Assembly (NCBI RefSeq): GCF_000349845.1
Contig: NC_020829.1
Location: 5,401,001-5,465,000, forward strand
Direction: 5' to 3'
From: Pseudomonas sp. ATCC 13867
Lineage (GTDB): Bacteria; Pseudomonadota; Gammaproteobacteria; Pseudomonadales; Pseudomonadaceae
Length of the DNA stretch: 64,000 bases
The notes beneath the pieces were generated by a model. It searched no databases, was not told the origin of the DNA, and worked only from the letters and a program-made list of their open reading frames with translations. Shown one piece after another: positions 17,676 through 31,412 of the stretch; position 1 is the first letter of the stretch, and each line of letters begins with the position of its first letter. A program made the position numbers and the translations under genes.

Positions 17676-19247
17676 ATGCGTCTCGCCCTGCTCGCCCTCC
17701 TGATCTCCCCGGCTCTCGCCAGCGCCGCCTCGCTGAGCGTCTGCACCGAAGCCAGCCCCGAAGGCTTCGACGTGGTCCAGTACAACTCGCTGACCACCAC
17801 CAACGCCTCGGCCGACGTGCTGATGAACCGCCTGGTGGACTTCGACGCCACACGCGGCGAGCTGGCCCCCAGCCTGGCCGAGCGCTGGACGGTATCCGCC
17901 GATGGCCTGACCTACGATTTCCAGCTGCGCGATGCGGTGAAGTTCCACCGCACCGACTATTTCAACCCCAATCGCGCGCTCGACGCCGACGACGTGGTGT
18001 TCAGCTTCCAGCGCATGCTCGACCCCGCGCAGCCCTGGCACAAGGTGGCGCAGAGCGGCTTCCCCCACGCCCAGTCGATGCAACTACCGAGCCTGGTGAA
18101 GTCGGTGGAGAAGATCGGCGCCCACCAGGTGCGCTTCACCCTGAACCACCCGGACGCCACGTTCCTGCCGATGCTGAGCATGGGTTTCGCTTCTATTTAT
18201 TCCGCCGAATACGCCGACCAGTTGATGAAGGCCGGCACCCCGGAAAAGCTCAACGCCCAGCCGATCGGCACCGGCCCCTTCGTCTTCAAGCGCTTCCAGA
18301 AGGACGCCGTGGTGCGCTACACCGCCAACCCCGACTACTTCGGCGGCAAACCGGCGGTGGACAACCTGGTGTTCGCCATCACCCCGGACGCCAGCGTGCG
18401 CATCCAGAAGCTCAAGCGCGGCGAGTGCCAGATCGCCCTGTCGCCCAAGCCGGTGGACGTGGAGACCGCCGTCAAGGCCGCCGACCTCAAGGTCGAGCAG
18501 ACTCCCGCCTTCATGACCGCGTTCGTCGGCATCAACAGCCAGCACGCGCCGCTGGACAATCCCAAGGTGCGCCAGGCGATCAACCTCGCCTTCGACAAGC
18601 GCAGCTACCTGCAGGCAGTTTTCGCCGGCAGCGCCACCCCCGCCGACGGCGTCTATCCGCCGAACACCTGGAGCTACGCCAAGGACATCCCCGGCTATCC
18701 GCACGACCTGGCCAAGGCCCGCACCCTGCTGGCCGAGGCCGGGCTGAAGGACGGCTTCAAGACCACGATCTGGACCCGCCCCTCCGGCAGCCTGCTCAAC
18801 CCCAACCCCAGCACCGGCGCGCAACTGCTGCAGTCGGACCTGGCGCAGGTCGGCATCCAGGCCGAGATCCGCGTGATCGAATGGGGCGAGCTGATCCGCC
18901 GCGCCAAGGCCGGCGAGCACGCCCTGCTGTTCATGGGCTGGGCCGGCGACAACGGCGACCCAGACAACTTCCTCACCCCGCAATTCTCCTGCGCCAGCGT
19001 GAAGTCCGGGCTGAACTTCGCGCGCTACTGCGACGACAAGCTCGACGGCCTGATCAGCCAGGGCAAGGCGGTGGCCGACCAGGCCAAGCGCAGCGAGCTG
19101 TACCACCAGGCGCAGCAGATCATCCATGACCAGGCGCTGTGGCTGCCGCTGGCGCACCCAACGGCTTCGGCGATCATCCGCAAGGACGTGAAGGGCTACG
19201 CGGTGAGCCCGTTCGGCCGCCAGGATTTCTCCAGGGTCACCTTCTGA
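17676..19247 (+). CDS. dppA5: Periplasmic di/tripeptide-binding protein of an ABC transporter
   Basis: 523 residues with a signal peptide (RLALLALLISPALASA). This is a family 5 extracellular solute-binding protein: features include GFDVVQYNSLTTTNASADVL, the family motif LAERWTVSADGLTYDFQLRD, and near the end YHQAQQIIHDQALWLPL. It matches PA5317, called dppA5 in P. aeruginosa, one of several binding proteins that feed the DppBCDF permease encoded elsewhere. GGAG lies seven bases before the ATG at 17676; the frame is open to 17622, but the signal peptide begins here. It is a lone gene with no permease next to it. Confidence 0.88.
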   Translation: MRLALLALLISPALASAASLSVCTEASPEGFDVVQYNSLTTTNASADVLMNRLVDFDATRGELAPSLAERWTVSADGLTYDFQLRDAVKFHRTDYFNPNRALDADDVVFSFQRMLDPAQPWHKVAQSGFPHAQSMQLPSLVKSVEKIGAHQVRFTLNHPDATFLPMLSMGFASIYSAEYADQLMKAGTPEKLNAQPIGTGPFVFKRFQKDAVVRYTANPDYFGGKPAVDNLVFAITPDASVRIQKLKRGECQIALSPKPVDVETAVKAADLKVEQTPAFMTAFVGINSQHAPLDNPKVRQAINLAFDKRSYLQAVFAGSATPADGVYPPNTWSYAKDIPGYPHDLAKARTLLAEAGLKDGFKTTIWTRPSGSLLNPNPSTGAQLLQSDLAQVGIQAEIRVIEWGELIRRAKAGEHALLFMGWAGDNGDPDNFLTPQFSCASVKSGLNFARYCDDKLDGLISQGKAVADQAKRSELYHQAQQIIHDQALWLPLAHPTASAIIRKDVKGYAVSPFGRQDFSRVTF

Positions 19248-19268
19248 GGCACGGCCTGGGCACGGCGG

Positions 19269-19943
19269 CTACAGCCAGCCGTGCTCGGCCATCGACAGCG
19301 GCTCGCCCTCGCCAACGATGAAGTGATCGAGCACGCGTACATCGATCAGCGCCAGCGCATCGACGATGCGCCGGGTCAACAGGCGATCGGACTGGCTCGG
19401 CTCGCAGACGCCGGACGGATGGTTGTGCGTGAGGATCAGCGCAGCCGCATTGTGCGCCAGCGCGCGCTTGACGATCTGCCGGGGATAGACGCTGGCATTG
19501 TCGATGGAGCCGTGGAACAGCACCTCGAAACTCAGCACCCGGTGCCGATTGTCCATGAACAGGCAGGCGAACACCTCATGGGGCTCGTGGCGCAGCCGCG
19601 CCTTGAGGAAATCCCGCACGGCCTGCGGACTTTCCAGCACCGAGTCGCGGCGCAACTGCTCGGCGAGGTGGCGCCGGGCGATCTCCAGCACGGCCTGCAA
19701 CTGCACGTACTTGGCGACACCCAGGCCCAGATGGCTGCAGAAGGAGTCCAGATCGGCCTCCAGCAGCGCGCGAAGGCTGCCGAACTCGCCCAGCAGCCGC
19801 CGCGCCAGATCGACGGCGCTGCATCCGGCGACGCCGGTGCGCAGAAAGATGGCCAGCAATTCGGCGTCGCTCAGGCTCGCCGCACCCCGCTCGAGAAGCT
19901 TCTCCCGCGGGCGCTCCGCCGCGGGCCAGTCACGAATGCTCAC
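19269..19943 (-). CDS. radC: RadC family JAB/MPN domain protein
   Basis: 224 residues. The N-terminal half is a helix-hairpin-helix region ([14 protein letters not shown]...[19 protein letters not shown]). The C-terminal JAMM metalloprotease-like domain carries [18 protein letters not shown] with the HxH...D metal ligands. Despite the name, a role in DNA repair is not established for this family. The gene is convergent with dppA5 and divergent from coaBC, as in other pseudomonads. Confidence 0.93.
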   Translation of the reverse strand: MSIRDWPAAERPREKLLERGAASLSDAELLAIFLRTGVAGCSAVDLARRLLGEFGSLRALLEADLDSFCSHLGLGVAKYVQLQAVLEIARRHLAEQLRRDSVLESPQAVRDFLKARLRHEPHEVFACLFMDNRHRVLSFEVLFHGSIDNASVYPRQIVKRALAHNAAALILTHNHPSGVCEPSQSDRLLTRRIVDALALIDVRVLDHFIVGEGEPLSMAEHGWL

Positions 19944-20085
19944 AAGACCTCCCAGTCATGCCAGCCCGCTGTTCCCATGCGGGCGCTGTGTTATCTTAGC
20001 CGCCTCGCTTCGCGCAGCCGGAGGCCTGGGGAGGCGTCGCCGGCTTCAGCGCGCGTCATCCATTTCCGTAAATTAAGGCTGGCCT

Positions 20086-21294
20086 ATGCAGCGGCTCTAT
20101 CGTAAACGCATCGTCCTGGGCGTCGGCGGCGGCATCGCGGCCTACAAGAGCGCAGAACTGGTTCGCCGCCTGCGCGACCAGGGCGCCGAGGTGCGTGTCG
20201 TGATGACCCACGGCGGCCGCGAGTTCATCACCCCCCTCACCCTCCAGGCGCTGTCCGGGCACCCGGTGCATCTGGACCTGCTCGACCCCGCCGCCGAAGC
20301 GGCTATGGGCCATATCGAGCTGGCCCGCTGGGCCGACCTGGTACTGATCGCGCCGGCCACCGCCGACCTGATGGCACGCCTGGCCCAGGGCATCGCCAAC
20401 GACCTGCTGACCACCCTGGTACTCGCCACCGATGCGCAGATCGCCCTCGCCCCGGCCATGAACCAGGCCATGTGGCGCGATCCGGCCACCCAGGTCAACG
20501 TCGAACTGCTGCGTTCGCGCGGCATGCACCTGTTCGGCCCCGCTGCCGGCAGCCAGGCCTGCGGCGACGTCGGCCCCGGCCGCATGCTGGAAGCCGAGGA
20601 GCTGGCGCAACGCGCCGCCGACTGTTTCGAAGTCAAGGACCTGACCGGCCAACACGTGCTGATCACCGCCGGGCCCACCCAGGAAAACATCGATCCGGTG
20701 CGCTACATCACCAACCACAGCTCCGGCAAGATGGGCTTCGCCCTGGCCGAAGCCGCGGCCGAAGCCGGCGCCCGCGTCACCCTGGTGACCGGCCCGGTGT
20801 ACCTGCCGACCCCGGACCGAGTCAACCGCGTCGACGTGGTCAGCGCCCGCGACATGCTCGCCGCCTGCGAAGCCGCGATGCCAGCGGACATCCTGATCGC
20901 CGCCGCCGCCGTGGCCGACTACCGCCCGGAAGTGGTCGCCTCGCAGAAGCTCAAGAAAGACCCCACCAAGGGCGACGGACTGTTATTGCAGCTGGTGCGC
21001 AACCCCGACATCCTCGCCACCCTCGCGCAGCGCTGCGATCGCCCCTTCAGCGTGGGCTTCGCCGCCGAGACCGAGAACCTGCTCGAGTACGCCTCGCGCA
21101 AGCTCAAGGACAAGAATCTCGACCTGATCGTCGCCAATGACGTTGCAAATCCGTCGATCGGCTTCAACAGCGAAGAGAACGCCATCACGGTCATCGACCG
21201 CGAGCTGCACGAAACTGCGTTCGCCCAGACCAGCAAGGGCAAGATCGCCCGCCAGTTGATCGCCTTCATCGCTGACCGCATCAAACGACACTGA
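20086..21294 (+). CDS. coaBC: Bifunctional phosphopantothenoylcysteine decarboxylase / synthase
   Basis: 402 residues. The N-terminal flavin decarboxylase domain (CoaC) shows [15 protein letters not shown], the catalytic histidine in [20 protein letters not shown], and the conserved cysteine in [11 protein letters not shown]. The C-terminal synthetase (CoaB) shows [20 protein letters not shown] and the lysine cluster KLKKD. It makes 4'-phosphopantetheine from phosphopantothenate in coenzyme A synthesis. The dut gene follows seven bases later, the conserved coaBC-dut arrangement. Confidence 0.96.
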   Translation: MQRLYRKRIVLGVGGGIAAYKSAELVRRLRDQGAEVRVVMTHGGREFITPLTLQALSGHPVHLDLLDPAAEAAMGHIELARWADLVLIAPATADLMARLAQGIANDLLTTLVLATDAQIALAPAMNQAMWRDPATQVNVELLRSRGMHLFGPAAGSQACGDVGPGRMLEAEELAQRAADCFEVKDLTGQHVLITAGPTQENIDPVRYITNHSSGKMGFALAEAAAEAGARVTLVTGPVYLPTPDRVNRVDVVSARDMLAACEAAMPADILIAAAAVADYRPEVVASQKLKKDPTKGDGLLLQLVRNPDILATLAQRCDRPFSVGFAAETENLLEYASRKLKDKNLDLIVANDVANPSIGFNSEENAITVIDRELHETAFAQTSKGKIARQLIAFIADRIKRH

Positions 21295-21301
21295 GAACTC
21301 A

Positions 21302-21757
21302 ATGCACTCTCTGCAAGCCAAGATCCTCGACCCCCGCCTGGGCAACGAATTCCCGCTGCCGCAGTACGCCACCCCGGGTTCCGCCGGCCTCGACCTGCGC
21401 GCCATGCTCAAGGAGGACTGCGTCCTCGAACCGGGCCAGACCGTGCTGATCCCCACCGGTCTGTCGATCTACATCGCCGACGAGGGCCTCGCCGCGCTGA
21501 TCCTGCCGCGCTCGGGCCTGGGCCATAAGCACGGCATCGTGCTGGGCAACCTGGTGGGGCTGATCGACTCGGACTACCAGGGCGAGCTGATGGTGTCCTG
21601 CTGGAACCGTGGCCAGAGCGCCTTCACCATCGCCGTGGGCGAACGCATCGCCCAACTGGTGCTGGTGCCGGTGGTACAGGCGCATTTCGAGCTGGTCGAG
21701 CACTTCGACGAGACCCAGCGTGGCGCCGGCGGCTTCGGACATTCAGGCAGCCACTGA
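21302..21757 (+). CDS. dut: Deoxyuridine 5'-triphosphate nucleotidohydrolase
   Basis: 151 residues, the usual trimeric dUTPase. The five motifs can be followed: AGLDLRAM (1), [10 protein letters not shown] (2), [15 protein letters not shown] (3), [11 protein letters not shown] (4), and [10 protein letters not shown] (5) at the C-terminus. It hydrolyses dUTP to dUMP, keeping uracil out of DNA and feeding thymidylate synthesis. Confidence 0.97.
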   Translation: MHSLQAKILDPRLGNEFPLPQYATPGSAGLDLRAMLKEDCVLEPGQTVLIPTGLSIYIADEGLAALILPRSGLGHKHGIVLGNLVGLIDSDYQGELMVSCWNRGQSAFTIAVGERIAQLVLVPVVQAHFELVEHFDETQRGAGGFGHSGSH

Positions 21758-21794
21758 TCGCTCACTTCAGGATGAATCGCCGAGGAGACGTTGC

Positions 21795-25339
<3,545 letters not shown>

Positions 25340-25348
25340 TCGAAAACG

Positions 25349-25382
25349 ACACCCGCCTGGAGCGATCCACGCGGGTGTTTTT
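25349..25382 (+). terminator. Rho-independent terminator of argB
   Basis: ACACCCGC and GCGGGTGT arms are followed by five T residues, ten bases after the stop codon. Confidence 0.85.
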
Positions 25383-25450
25383 CTGCCTGCTCGAGGCGTG
25401 ATCAGCAGTCTTGGATGTCCAGCCCCGAACAGGTCATGAGGAGGTATCGC

Positions 25451-25897
25451 ATGGCCGCATCCCCCGTCTCCCGCAACGACTTCAGCTTCTTCCACGGCCT
25501 GCGCGTGCGCTGGTCGGAGGTCGACCCGCAAGGGATCGTCTTCAACGGCAACTACCTGACCTACGCCGACGTCGCCACCACCGAATACTACCGCCACCTC
25601 GGCGTGACGTACCCGGCCGACCTGCTGCGTGGCGGCGGCGATCTGTTTGCCGTGAAAACCACCCTGGAATACCTGGCACCGGCCCACTTCGATGAGTGGC
25701 TGGAGCTGGGAGTGCGGGTGAGCCGCCTGGGCCGCAGCAGCCTGACGTTCCAGGTGGCGATCTGGTGCGACGAACAGTTGCTGACGCTGGGGGAGCTGAT
25801 CTACGCCTATGCCGGCGAAGACCGCACGAGCCAGCCCTTGCCGGACTGGCTGCGCGGGAAGATCAACGAATTTGAAAGGTGTTCGCCACAGCAGTGA
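25451..25897 (+). CDS. Acyl-CoA thioesterase, YbgC/4HBT-like
   Basis: 148 residues with a hotdog fold. The 4-hydroxybenzoyl-CoA thioesterase active site pattern is seen in WSEVDPQGIVFNGNYLTYAD, including the catalytic aspartate. The C-terminus ends in PLPDWLRGKINEFE. The substrate acyl-CoA is unknown. The ATG at 25451 has a strong GAGGAGG six bases upstream. It is convergent with the DUF4124 gene, ten bases away. Confidence 0.85.
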   Translation: MAASPVSRNDFSFFHGLRVRWSEVDPQGIVFNGNYLTYADVATTEYYRHLGVTYPADLLRGGGDLFAVKTTLEYLAPAHFDEWLELGVRVSRLGRSSLTFQVAIWCDEQLLTLGELIYAYAGEDRTSQPLPDWLRGKINEFERCSPQQ

Positions 25898-25906
25898 GCC
25901 GCAGGC

Positions 25907-26542
25907 TCAATGGCTATCACCGAGCAGTTGCGCCAGGCGCGCGCGGTCGACGGCGAAGCCCTTGACCGCCTGCTCGCGCAGTTGCCCGTAGCGGTCGAGG
26001 TCCTGTATCAGGCGCTTCTCTTCGTCGCGCAGGTTGGACAGCTGGGCCTCCAGCTCTGCGGGCACCTGGCGGCCGGCGCGCTCCTGGTCAGCGGCACGGG
26101 ACTGCAGGTTGGCCTGCTGAGTCTTGAGCGCCTGCAGGTTGCCCTTGGCCACGCTGCTCAAGGCATCCAGCTCCGTCAGCTTGCGATCGCGCGCGCGATC
26201 CACGTCCTTCACGCCGGTGTACAGGCGCAGCAGTTGCGCATCGGAACTGGCGCGCGCGGCATCCGCCTTGCGCTGCTCGATCTCGGCGGCCGTCGGTGCC
26301 GGCGGCACCACGCGGATCACCCGTCCCTGCTCGTTGAGCACCTCGTAGCCCTTGCCGATGTATTCGGACGGCACGCCCTGGCGATCGATGACGATCCCAC
26401 CCGCGTCGTCGATGTAGCGGTACATCTCCACCGAAGAGCCCTTGGACTCTCCGGCGGCCAGTGCCTGGCCCGCGAGCATGGCCCCCAGAAGCCCCATCAA
26501 TATCCTGTAGCGGAAAGCACCCTGCTCGGCCATGCCCGACAC
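25907..26542 (-). CDS. DUF4124 domain periplasmic protein
   Basis: 211 residues. A signal peptide (ILMGLLGAMLAGQALA) is followed by a DUF4124-like stretch (VEMYRYIDDAGGIVIDRQGVPSEYIGKGYEVL), then a long alpha-helical, probably coiled-coil part (about 85-205) rich in Gln, Arg, Glu and Leu. No catalytic motif is seen. The function is unknown. It lies ten bases from pyrE on the same strand, so they may be co-transcribed. Confidence 0.8.
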   Translation of the reverse strand: MSGMAEQGAFRYRILMGLLGAMLAGQALAAGESKGSSVEMYRYIDDAGGIVIDRQGVPSEYIGKGYEVLNEQGRVIRVVPPAPTAAEIEQRKADAARASSDAQLLRLYTGVKDVDRARDRKLTELDALSSVAKGNLQALKTQQANLQSRAADQERAGRQVPAELEAQLSNLRDEEKRLIQDLDRYGQLREQAVKGFAVDRARLAQLLGDSH

Positions 26543-26552
26543 CTTGTTGCAG

Positions 26553-27194
26553 TTAGATACCGTACTGTGCGCGATACGCCTCGACAGCGGCCAGATGCTG
26601 TTTCAGCTGCGCATCACCGGCGAGATATTCCAGCACTTGCTCCAGCGACACAATGCTGACCACCGGGATCGAAAAGTCGCGCTCGACCTCCTGGATCGCC
26701 GACAGTTCGCCCTTGCCGCGCTCCTGGCGGTTCAGGGCGATCAGTACGCCGGCTGCCTGAGCGCCCTGGGCGTCGATGATCTGCATGACCTCGCGGATGG
26801 CGGTGCCGGCGGTGATCACGTCGTCGATGATCAGCGCGCGGCCGGTCAGCGGGGCGCCAACCAGCGTGCCGCCTTCACCGTGGTCCTTGGCTTCCTTGCG
26901 GTTGAAGCACCAGGGCAGGTCGCGGCCGTGCTGCTCGGCCAGCGCAATGGCGGTGGCGGCGGCCAGCGGGATGCCTTTATAGGCCGGGCCGAACAGCACA
27001 TCGAAGGAGATGCCGCTGTCGACCACCGCGCTGGCGTAGAAACGCCCCAGCTGGGCCAGCGCCACGCCGGTATTGAACAGGCCGGCATTGAAGAAGTACG
27101 GGCTGGTACGCCCGGACTTGAGGGTGAACTCGCCGAAACGAAGAACGCCGCGCTCGATGGCGAAGCGGATGAAATCGCGTTGATATGCGTGCAT
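26553..27194 (-). CDS. pyrE: Orotate phosphoribosyltransferase
   Basis: 213 residues. The PRPP-binding motif [18 protein letters not shown] is clear, and [13 protein letters not shown] carries the catalytic loop lysines and histidine. It converts orotate to OMP in pyrimidine synthesis. Divergent from crc across about 80 bases, the conserved pseudomonad arrangement. Confidence 0.96.
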   Translation of the reverse strand: MHAYQRDFIRFAIERGVLRFGEFTLKSGRTSPYFFNAGLFNTGVALAQLGRFYASAVVDSGISFDVLFGPAYKGIPLAAATAIALAEQHGRDLPWCFNRKEAKDHGEGGTLVGAPLTGRALIIDDVITAGTAIREVMQIIDAQGAQAAGVLIALNRQERGKGELSAIQEVERDFSIPVVSIVSLEQVLEYLAGDAQLKQHLAAVEAYRAQYGI

Positions 27195-27275
27195 GGGAGA
27201 GAACCGGCCGGTATGAATTTAGCTAAACCGTTTGAGCTCGGGTATCATACACACACGTGATTTTGGGGGCCATTT

Positions 27276-28055
27276 ATGCGGATCATCAGTGTGAACGTGA
27301 ATGGTATTCAGGCTGCAGCCGAGCGTGGATTGCTCAGTTGGCTGCAAGCCCAGAATGCCGACGTGATCTGCTTGCAGGATACCCGCGCCTCCGCTTTCGA
27401 TCTGGATGACCCGTCCTATCAACTGGACGGCTACTTCCTGTACGCCTGCGATGCCGAAGTGCCCAGTCAGGGCGGCGTCGCAATCTATAGTCGTCTGCAA
27501 CCCAAGGCTGTCATAAGCGGCCTGGGTTTCGAGATGGCCGATCGTTACGGGCGCTACCTGCAAGCCGATTTCGACAAGGTGAGTATCGCCACTCTCCTGC
27601 TGCCTACCGGGCAGGAAGGGGACGAGAACCTGAACCACAAGTTCAAGTTCATGGACGATTTCGCCCAGTACATGAACAAGCAGCGCCGCAAGCGCCGCGA
27701 ATACATCTATTGCGGCTCGCTGTACGTCGCGCACCAGAAGCTGGACGTGAAGAACTGGCGCGAATGCCAGCAATCTCCGGGCTTCATGGCGCCGGAGCGC
27801 GGCTGGATGGATGAGATCTTCGGCACCATGGGCTACGTCGACGCCCTGCGCGAGGTCAACCGCGAAGGCGACCAGTACAGCTGGTGGCCGGAAAGCGAAC
27901 AGGCCGAGCTGCTCAACCTGGGCTGGCGTTTCGACTACCAGATCCTCACGCCGGGTCTGCGCCGCTTCGTGCGCAGCGCCAAGCTGCCGCGCCAGCCGCG
28001 CTTCTCCCAGCATGCGCCGCTGATCGTGGACTACGACTGGACCCTGAGTATCTGA
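27276..28055 (+). CDS. crc: Catabolite repression control protein Crc
   Basis: 259 residues of the exonuclease III/endonuclease fold (MRIISVNVNGIQAAAERGLLSW at the N-terminus, RFSQHAPLIVDYDW at the C-terminus). Length and sequence match Crc of Pseudomonas, which lacks nuclease activity and acts with Hfq to block translation of catabolic mRNAs when preferred carbon sources are present. In active nucleases the residue at position 7-9 region and the acidic triad are fully conserved; here several are altered, consistent with Crc. A strong bidirectional terminator follows. Confidence 0.95.
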   Translation: MRIISVNVNGIQAAAERGLLSWLQAQNADVICLQDTRASAFDLDDPSYQLDGYFLYACDAEVPSQGGVAIYSRLQPKAVISGLGFEMADRYGRYLQADFDKVSIATLLLPTGQEGDENLNHKFKFMDDFAQYMNKQRRKRREYIYCGSLYVAHQKLDVKNWRECQQSPGFMAPERGWMDEIFGTMGYVDALREVNREGDQYSWWPESEQAELLNLGWRFDYQILTPGLRRFVRSAKLPRQPRFSQHAPLIVDYDWTLSI

Positions 28056-28085
28056 GTCCTGTCGTCCCGCCGTCAGGCGGACATG

Positions 28086-28112
28086 AAAAAGCCGGCTTCG
28101 AGCCGGCTTTTT
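28086..28112. terminator. Bidirectional terminator between crc and the DUF4870 gene
   Basis: AAAAAGCCGGCT and AGCCGGCTTTTT are perfect complements with a three-base loop. It can serve both convergent genes. Confidence 0.9.
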
Positions 28113-28127
28113 CATATCCGCAGACCG

Positions 28128-28499
28128 TCACTTGAGCGGGCGCCAGGTGAAGGGGTAGCGATACTCCACCCCTTCATTGGCCTTGATCCCGGCGATGATG
28201 GTCAGGACCAGCGCACCGATACTCACCAGTCCCAGCAGGAAGAAGCCGACCACCACCAGCATCAGCAGACAACTGATCAAGATCGCCAGGGTCACGGTGA
28301 TCTGGAAGTTCATCGCCTCCTTGCCCTGCCGGTCCACGAACGGGTCCGACTCACGCTTGATCTGCCAGACGATCAGCGGCCCGATCAGGTTGCCAAAGGG
28401 AAAGACGAAACACAGGAATGCGGCGAAGTGGCAGAACATCGCCCATTGCCGGGCCTCCCGGCTCGGTTCGCTGTGTTCCACGGGCAATTCCTCGCTCAT
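28128..28499 (-). CDS. DUF4870 domain membrane protein
   Basis: 123 residues with three or four hydrophobic segments (WAMFCHFAAFLCFVFPFGNL, ILISCLLMLVVVGFFLLGLV). DUF4870 (Tic20-like) features are visible: the DRQGKEAMNFQIT motif between helices and the C-terminal YRYPF. The function is unknown. GGAG lies seven bases before the ATG at 28499. It is downstream of rph on the same strand. Confidence 0.88.
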   Translation of the reverse strand: MSEELPVEHSEPSREARQWAMFCHFAAFLCFVFPFGNLIGPLIVWQIKRESDPFVDRQGKEAMNFQITVTLAILISCLLMLVVVGFFLLGLVSIGALVLTIIAGIKANEGVEYRYPFTWRPLK

Positions 28500-28548
28500 C
28501 CTTTCACTCCTTGCACTTGAAGATCGGCCGGGCGCGCCGCTCGTCGGT

Positions 28549-29268
28549 TCAGTCGGCCAGCGCGGCGCGCTGCAGTTCGAACAGCTCGCGCAGGCCCTGC
28601 TGCGCCAGTTCCAGCATGGCATTGAGCTCCGCCGGCTGGAAGGGGGCGCCCTCGGCGGTGCCCTGGACTTCGATGAAGCCGCCGGCATCGGTCATGACCA
28701 CGTTCAGGTCGGTCTCGGCGGCGGAGTCTTCCAGGTAGTCCAGGTCCAGCACCGGCTCGCCCTGGTACATGCCCACGGAAACCGCGGCGACCATCTGCTT
28801 GAGCGGGTTGCCCTTGAGCGCGCCGCGCTTCTTCAGCACGGCCAGCGCATCGATCAGCGCCACGGTGGCGCCGGTGATCGAGGCGGTGCGGGTGCCGCCG
28901 TCGGCCTGGATCACGTCGCAGTCGATGTACAGGGTGTTCTCGCCCAGCTTGGAGAGGTCCAGTGCGGCGCGCAGGGAGCGGCCGATCAGTCGCTGGATTT
29001 CCAGGGTGCGGCCACCCTGCTTGCCGCGCGCGGCTTCGCGCTGGTTACGCTCGCCGGTGGAGCGCGGCAGCATGCCGTATTCGGCGGTCAGCCAGCCCTG
29101 GCCCTGGCCCTTGAGGAAGCGCGGCACACCGGATTCGGCGCTGACGGTGCAGATCACCTTGGTGTCGCCGAACTCGACCAGCACGGAGCCCTCGGCGTGC
29201 TTGGTGTAATGGCGGGTGATACGGATCGGGCGCAGTTGGTCGGCGGCGCGGCCACTGGGACGGTTCAT
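28549..29268 (-). CDS. rph: Ribonuclease PH
   Basis: 239 residues, exactly the family length. It begins [37 protein letters not shown] is the phosphate and RNA binding core. A phosphate-dependent 3'-5' exoribonuclease that trims tRNA 3' ends. The in-frame extension to 29337 lacks homology, and the promoter lies inside it, so Met at 29268 is the start. Confidence 0.96.
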   Translation of the reverse strand: MNRPSGRAADQLRPIRITRHYTKHAEGSVLVEFGDTKVICTVSAESGVPRFLKGQGQGWLTAEYGMLPRSTGERNQREAARGKQGGRTLEIQRLIGRSLRAALDLSKLGENTLYIDCDVIQADGGTRTASITGATVALIDALAVLKKRGALKGNPLKQMVAAVSVGMYQGEPVLDLDYLEDSAAETDLNVVMTDAGGFIEVQGTAEGAPFQPAELNAMLELAQQGLRELFELQRAALAD

Positions 29269-29310
29269 GGAGGCATCCTGTACAGAGTTGCTGGCGGGGG
29301 AATGACCGCC

Positions 29311-29337
29311 ATTATAGAGGCCAGCGGACGGACGCAA
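29311..29337 (-). promoter_or_regulatory. Putative promoter of rph
   Basis: A perfect TATAAT on the minus strand at 29311-29316 with TTGCGT 15 bases upstream. The predicted leader before rph is about 35 bases. The spacing is short, so this is tentative. Confidence 0.4.
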
Positions 29338-29458
29338 CCACCGCCGGCGTGCGGCTGCGCGCCACGCTGGGGTACAATTACCGGTTTCCGACGACCTGTC
29401 GGCCTTTTTCTTCAGACTGAAAACCTTCAGTCACGAACAGTCAGCGAGGTAGCTCCAC

Positions 29459-30322
29459 ATGGTGCACAGCATGACCGCCTTCGCCCGCGTCGAGCAGGCC
29501 GGGCCGCATGGAACGCTCAGCTGGGAGCTGCGCTCGGTCAACCACCGCTACCTCGAACCCAACCTGCGCCTGCCCGAAGCCTTCCGCGATCTCGAAGGCG
29601 CGGTGCGCGAAGCCCTGCGCCAGGGCCTGTCGCGCGGCAAGGTGGAGTGTACCCTGCGCTTCAACGAGGAAAACGCCGGCAAGGCGCTGCAGGTCGACCG
29701 CGAGCGCGCCGCGCAGCTGGTCGCCGCCGCCGAGACCGTGGCCGGCCTGATCCGGCAGCCCGCTTCGCTCGACCCGCTGGCCGTACTGGCCTGGCCGGGC
29801 GTGCTGGTGGCCGACGCCGCCGATCCGCAGGCGCTCAATGCCAGCGCCCTCGCCGCCTTCACCCAGGCGCTGGACGAGCTCAAGGCCGGCCGCGCCCGCG
29901 AAGGCGCCGAACTGGCGAGGATCATCGACGAACGCCTGGCTTCGATGCTGGAAGAGGTCGCCAACCTGCGCCAGCTGGTGCCGGAAATGCTCGCCAACCA
30001 GCGCCAGAAGATCGTCGACCGCTTCACCGAGATGAAAGCCGAACTCGACCCGCAGCGCCTGGAGCAGGAAATGGTCCTACTGGCGCAGAAGAGCGACGTC
30101 GCCGAAGAACTCGACCGCCTGACCACCCACGTCACCGAAGTGCGCCGCGTGCTCAAGGCTGGCGGTGCCGCCGGTCGCCGCCTGGACTTCCTCATGCAGG
30201 AACTCAACCGCGAGGCCAACACGCTAGGTTCGAAGGCGTTCGACCCGCGTTCCACCCAGGCCGCGGTCAACCTCAAGGTCCTGATCGAACAGATGCGCGA
30301 GCAGGTCCAGAATATCGAGTAA
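29459..30322 (+). CDS. yicC: YicC family endoribonuclease
   Basis: 287 residues. The N-terminus MVHSMTAFARVEQAGPHGTL and the motif SVNHRYLEPNLRLPE are hallmarks of YicC. The C-terminal DUF1732 part contains AGGAAGRRLDFLMQELNREANT. In E. coli YicC is an endoribonuclease that promotes decay of the small RNA RyhB. Divergent from rph and followed 51 bases later by gmk, the usual context. Confidence 0.93.
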   Translation: MVHSMTAFARVEQAGPHGTLSWELRSVNHRYLEPNLRLPEAFRDLEGAVREALRQGLSRGKVECTLRFNEENAGKALQVDRERAAQLVAAAETVAGLIRQPASLDPLAVLAWPGVLVADAADPQALNASALAAFTQALDELKAGRAREGAELARIIDERLASMLEEVANLRQLVPEMLANQRQKIVDRFTEMKAELDPQRLEQEMVLLAQKSDVAEELDRLTTHVTEVRRVLKAGGAAGRRLDFLMQELNREANTLGSKAFDPRSTQAAVNLKVLIEQMREQVQNIE

Positions 30323-30985
<663 letters not shown>

Positions 30986-31085
30986 ACAGGAAACGCGAAG
31001 GCCCTTCCATAAAGATTGGCGATTTTTTAAACTATTCAGTCCGCCCGGCATTCTCCGGGCATCCATTTTCGTAACGAGGAACACC

Positions 31086-31352
31086 ATGGCCCGCGTCACC
31101 GTTGAAGACTGCCTGGACAACGTCGATAACCGTTTCGAGCTGGTCATGCTCGCCACCAAGCGCGCTCGCCAGCTGGCCACCGGCGGCAAGGAGCCGAAGG
31201 TAGCCTGGGAAAACGACAAGCCCACCGTCGTCGCTCTGCGCGAGATCGCCTCGGGCCTGGTGGACGCTGACATCGTTCAGCAGGAGGACGTGGTTGAAGA
31301 AGAGCCGCTGTTCGCTGCATTCGAAGACGAGGCCAACAACGAGGCCCTGTAA
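31086..31352 (+). CDS. rpoZ: RNA polymerase omega subunit
   Basis: 88 residues beginning [20 protein letters not shown], with [14 protein letters not shown] and [13 protein letters not shown]. The subunit helps assemble RNA polymerase and, in E. coli, contributes to a ppGpp site. The frame is open upstream into gmk, but homology starts here. Confidence 0.97.
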   Translation: MARVTVEDCLDNVDNRFELVMLATKRARQLATGGKEPKVAWENDKPTVVALREIASGLVDADIVQQEDVVEEEPLFAAFEDEANNEAL

Positions 31353-31412
31353 GTCGATGTCGGGCCGACGAAAAGGCGCGCCGCGACGGCCTGTTCGGCA
31401 GGGGGTGAACCC

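Noticed and set aside
21609..21794. Upstream extension of algC into dut
   Set aside because: Open by chance in the frame of algC; it overlaps dut and the good ribosome site lies just before 21795.
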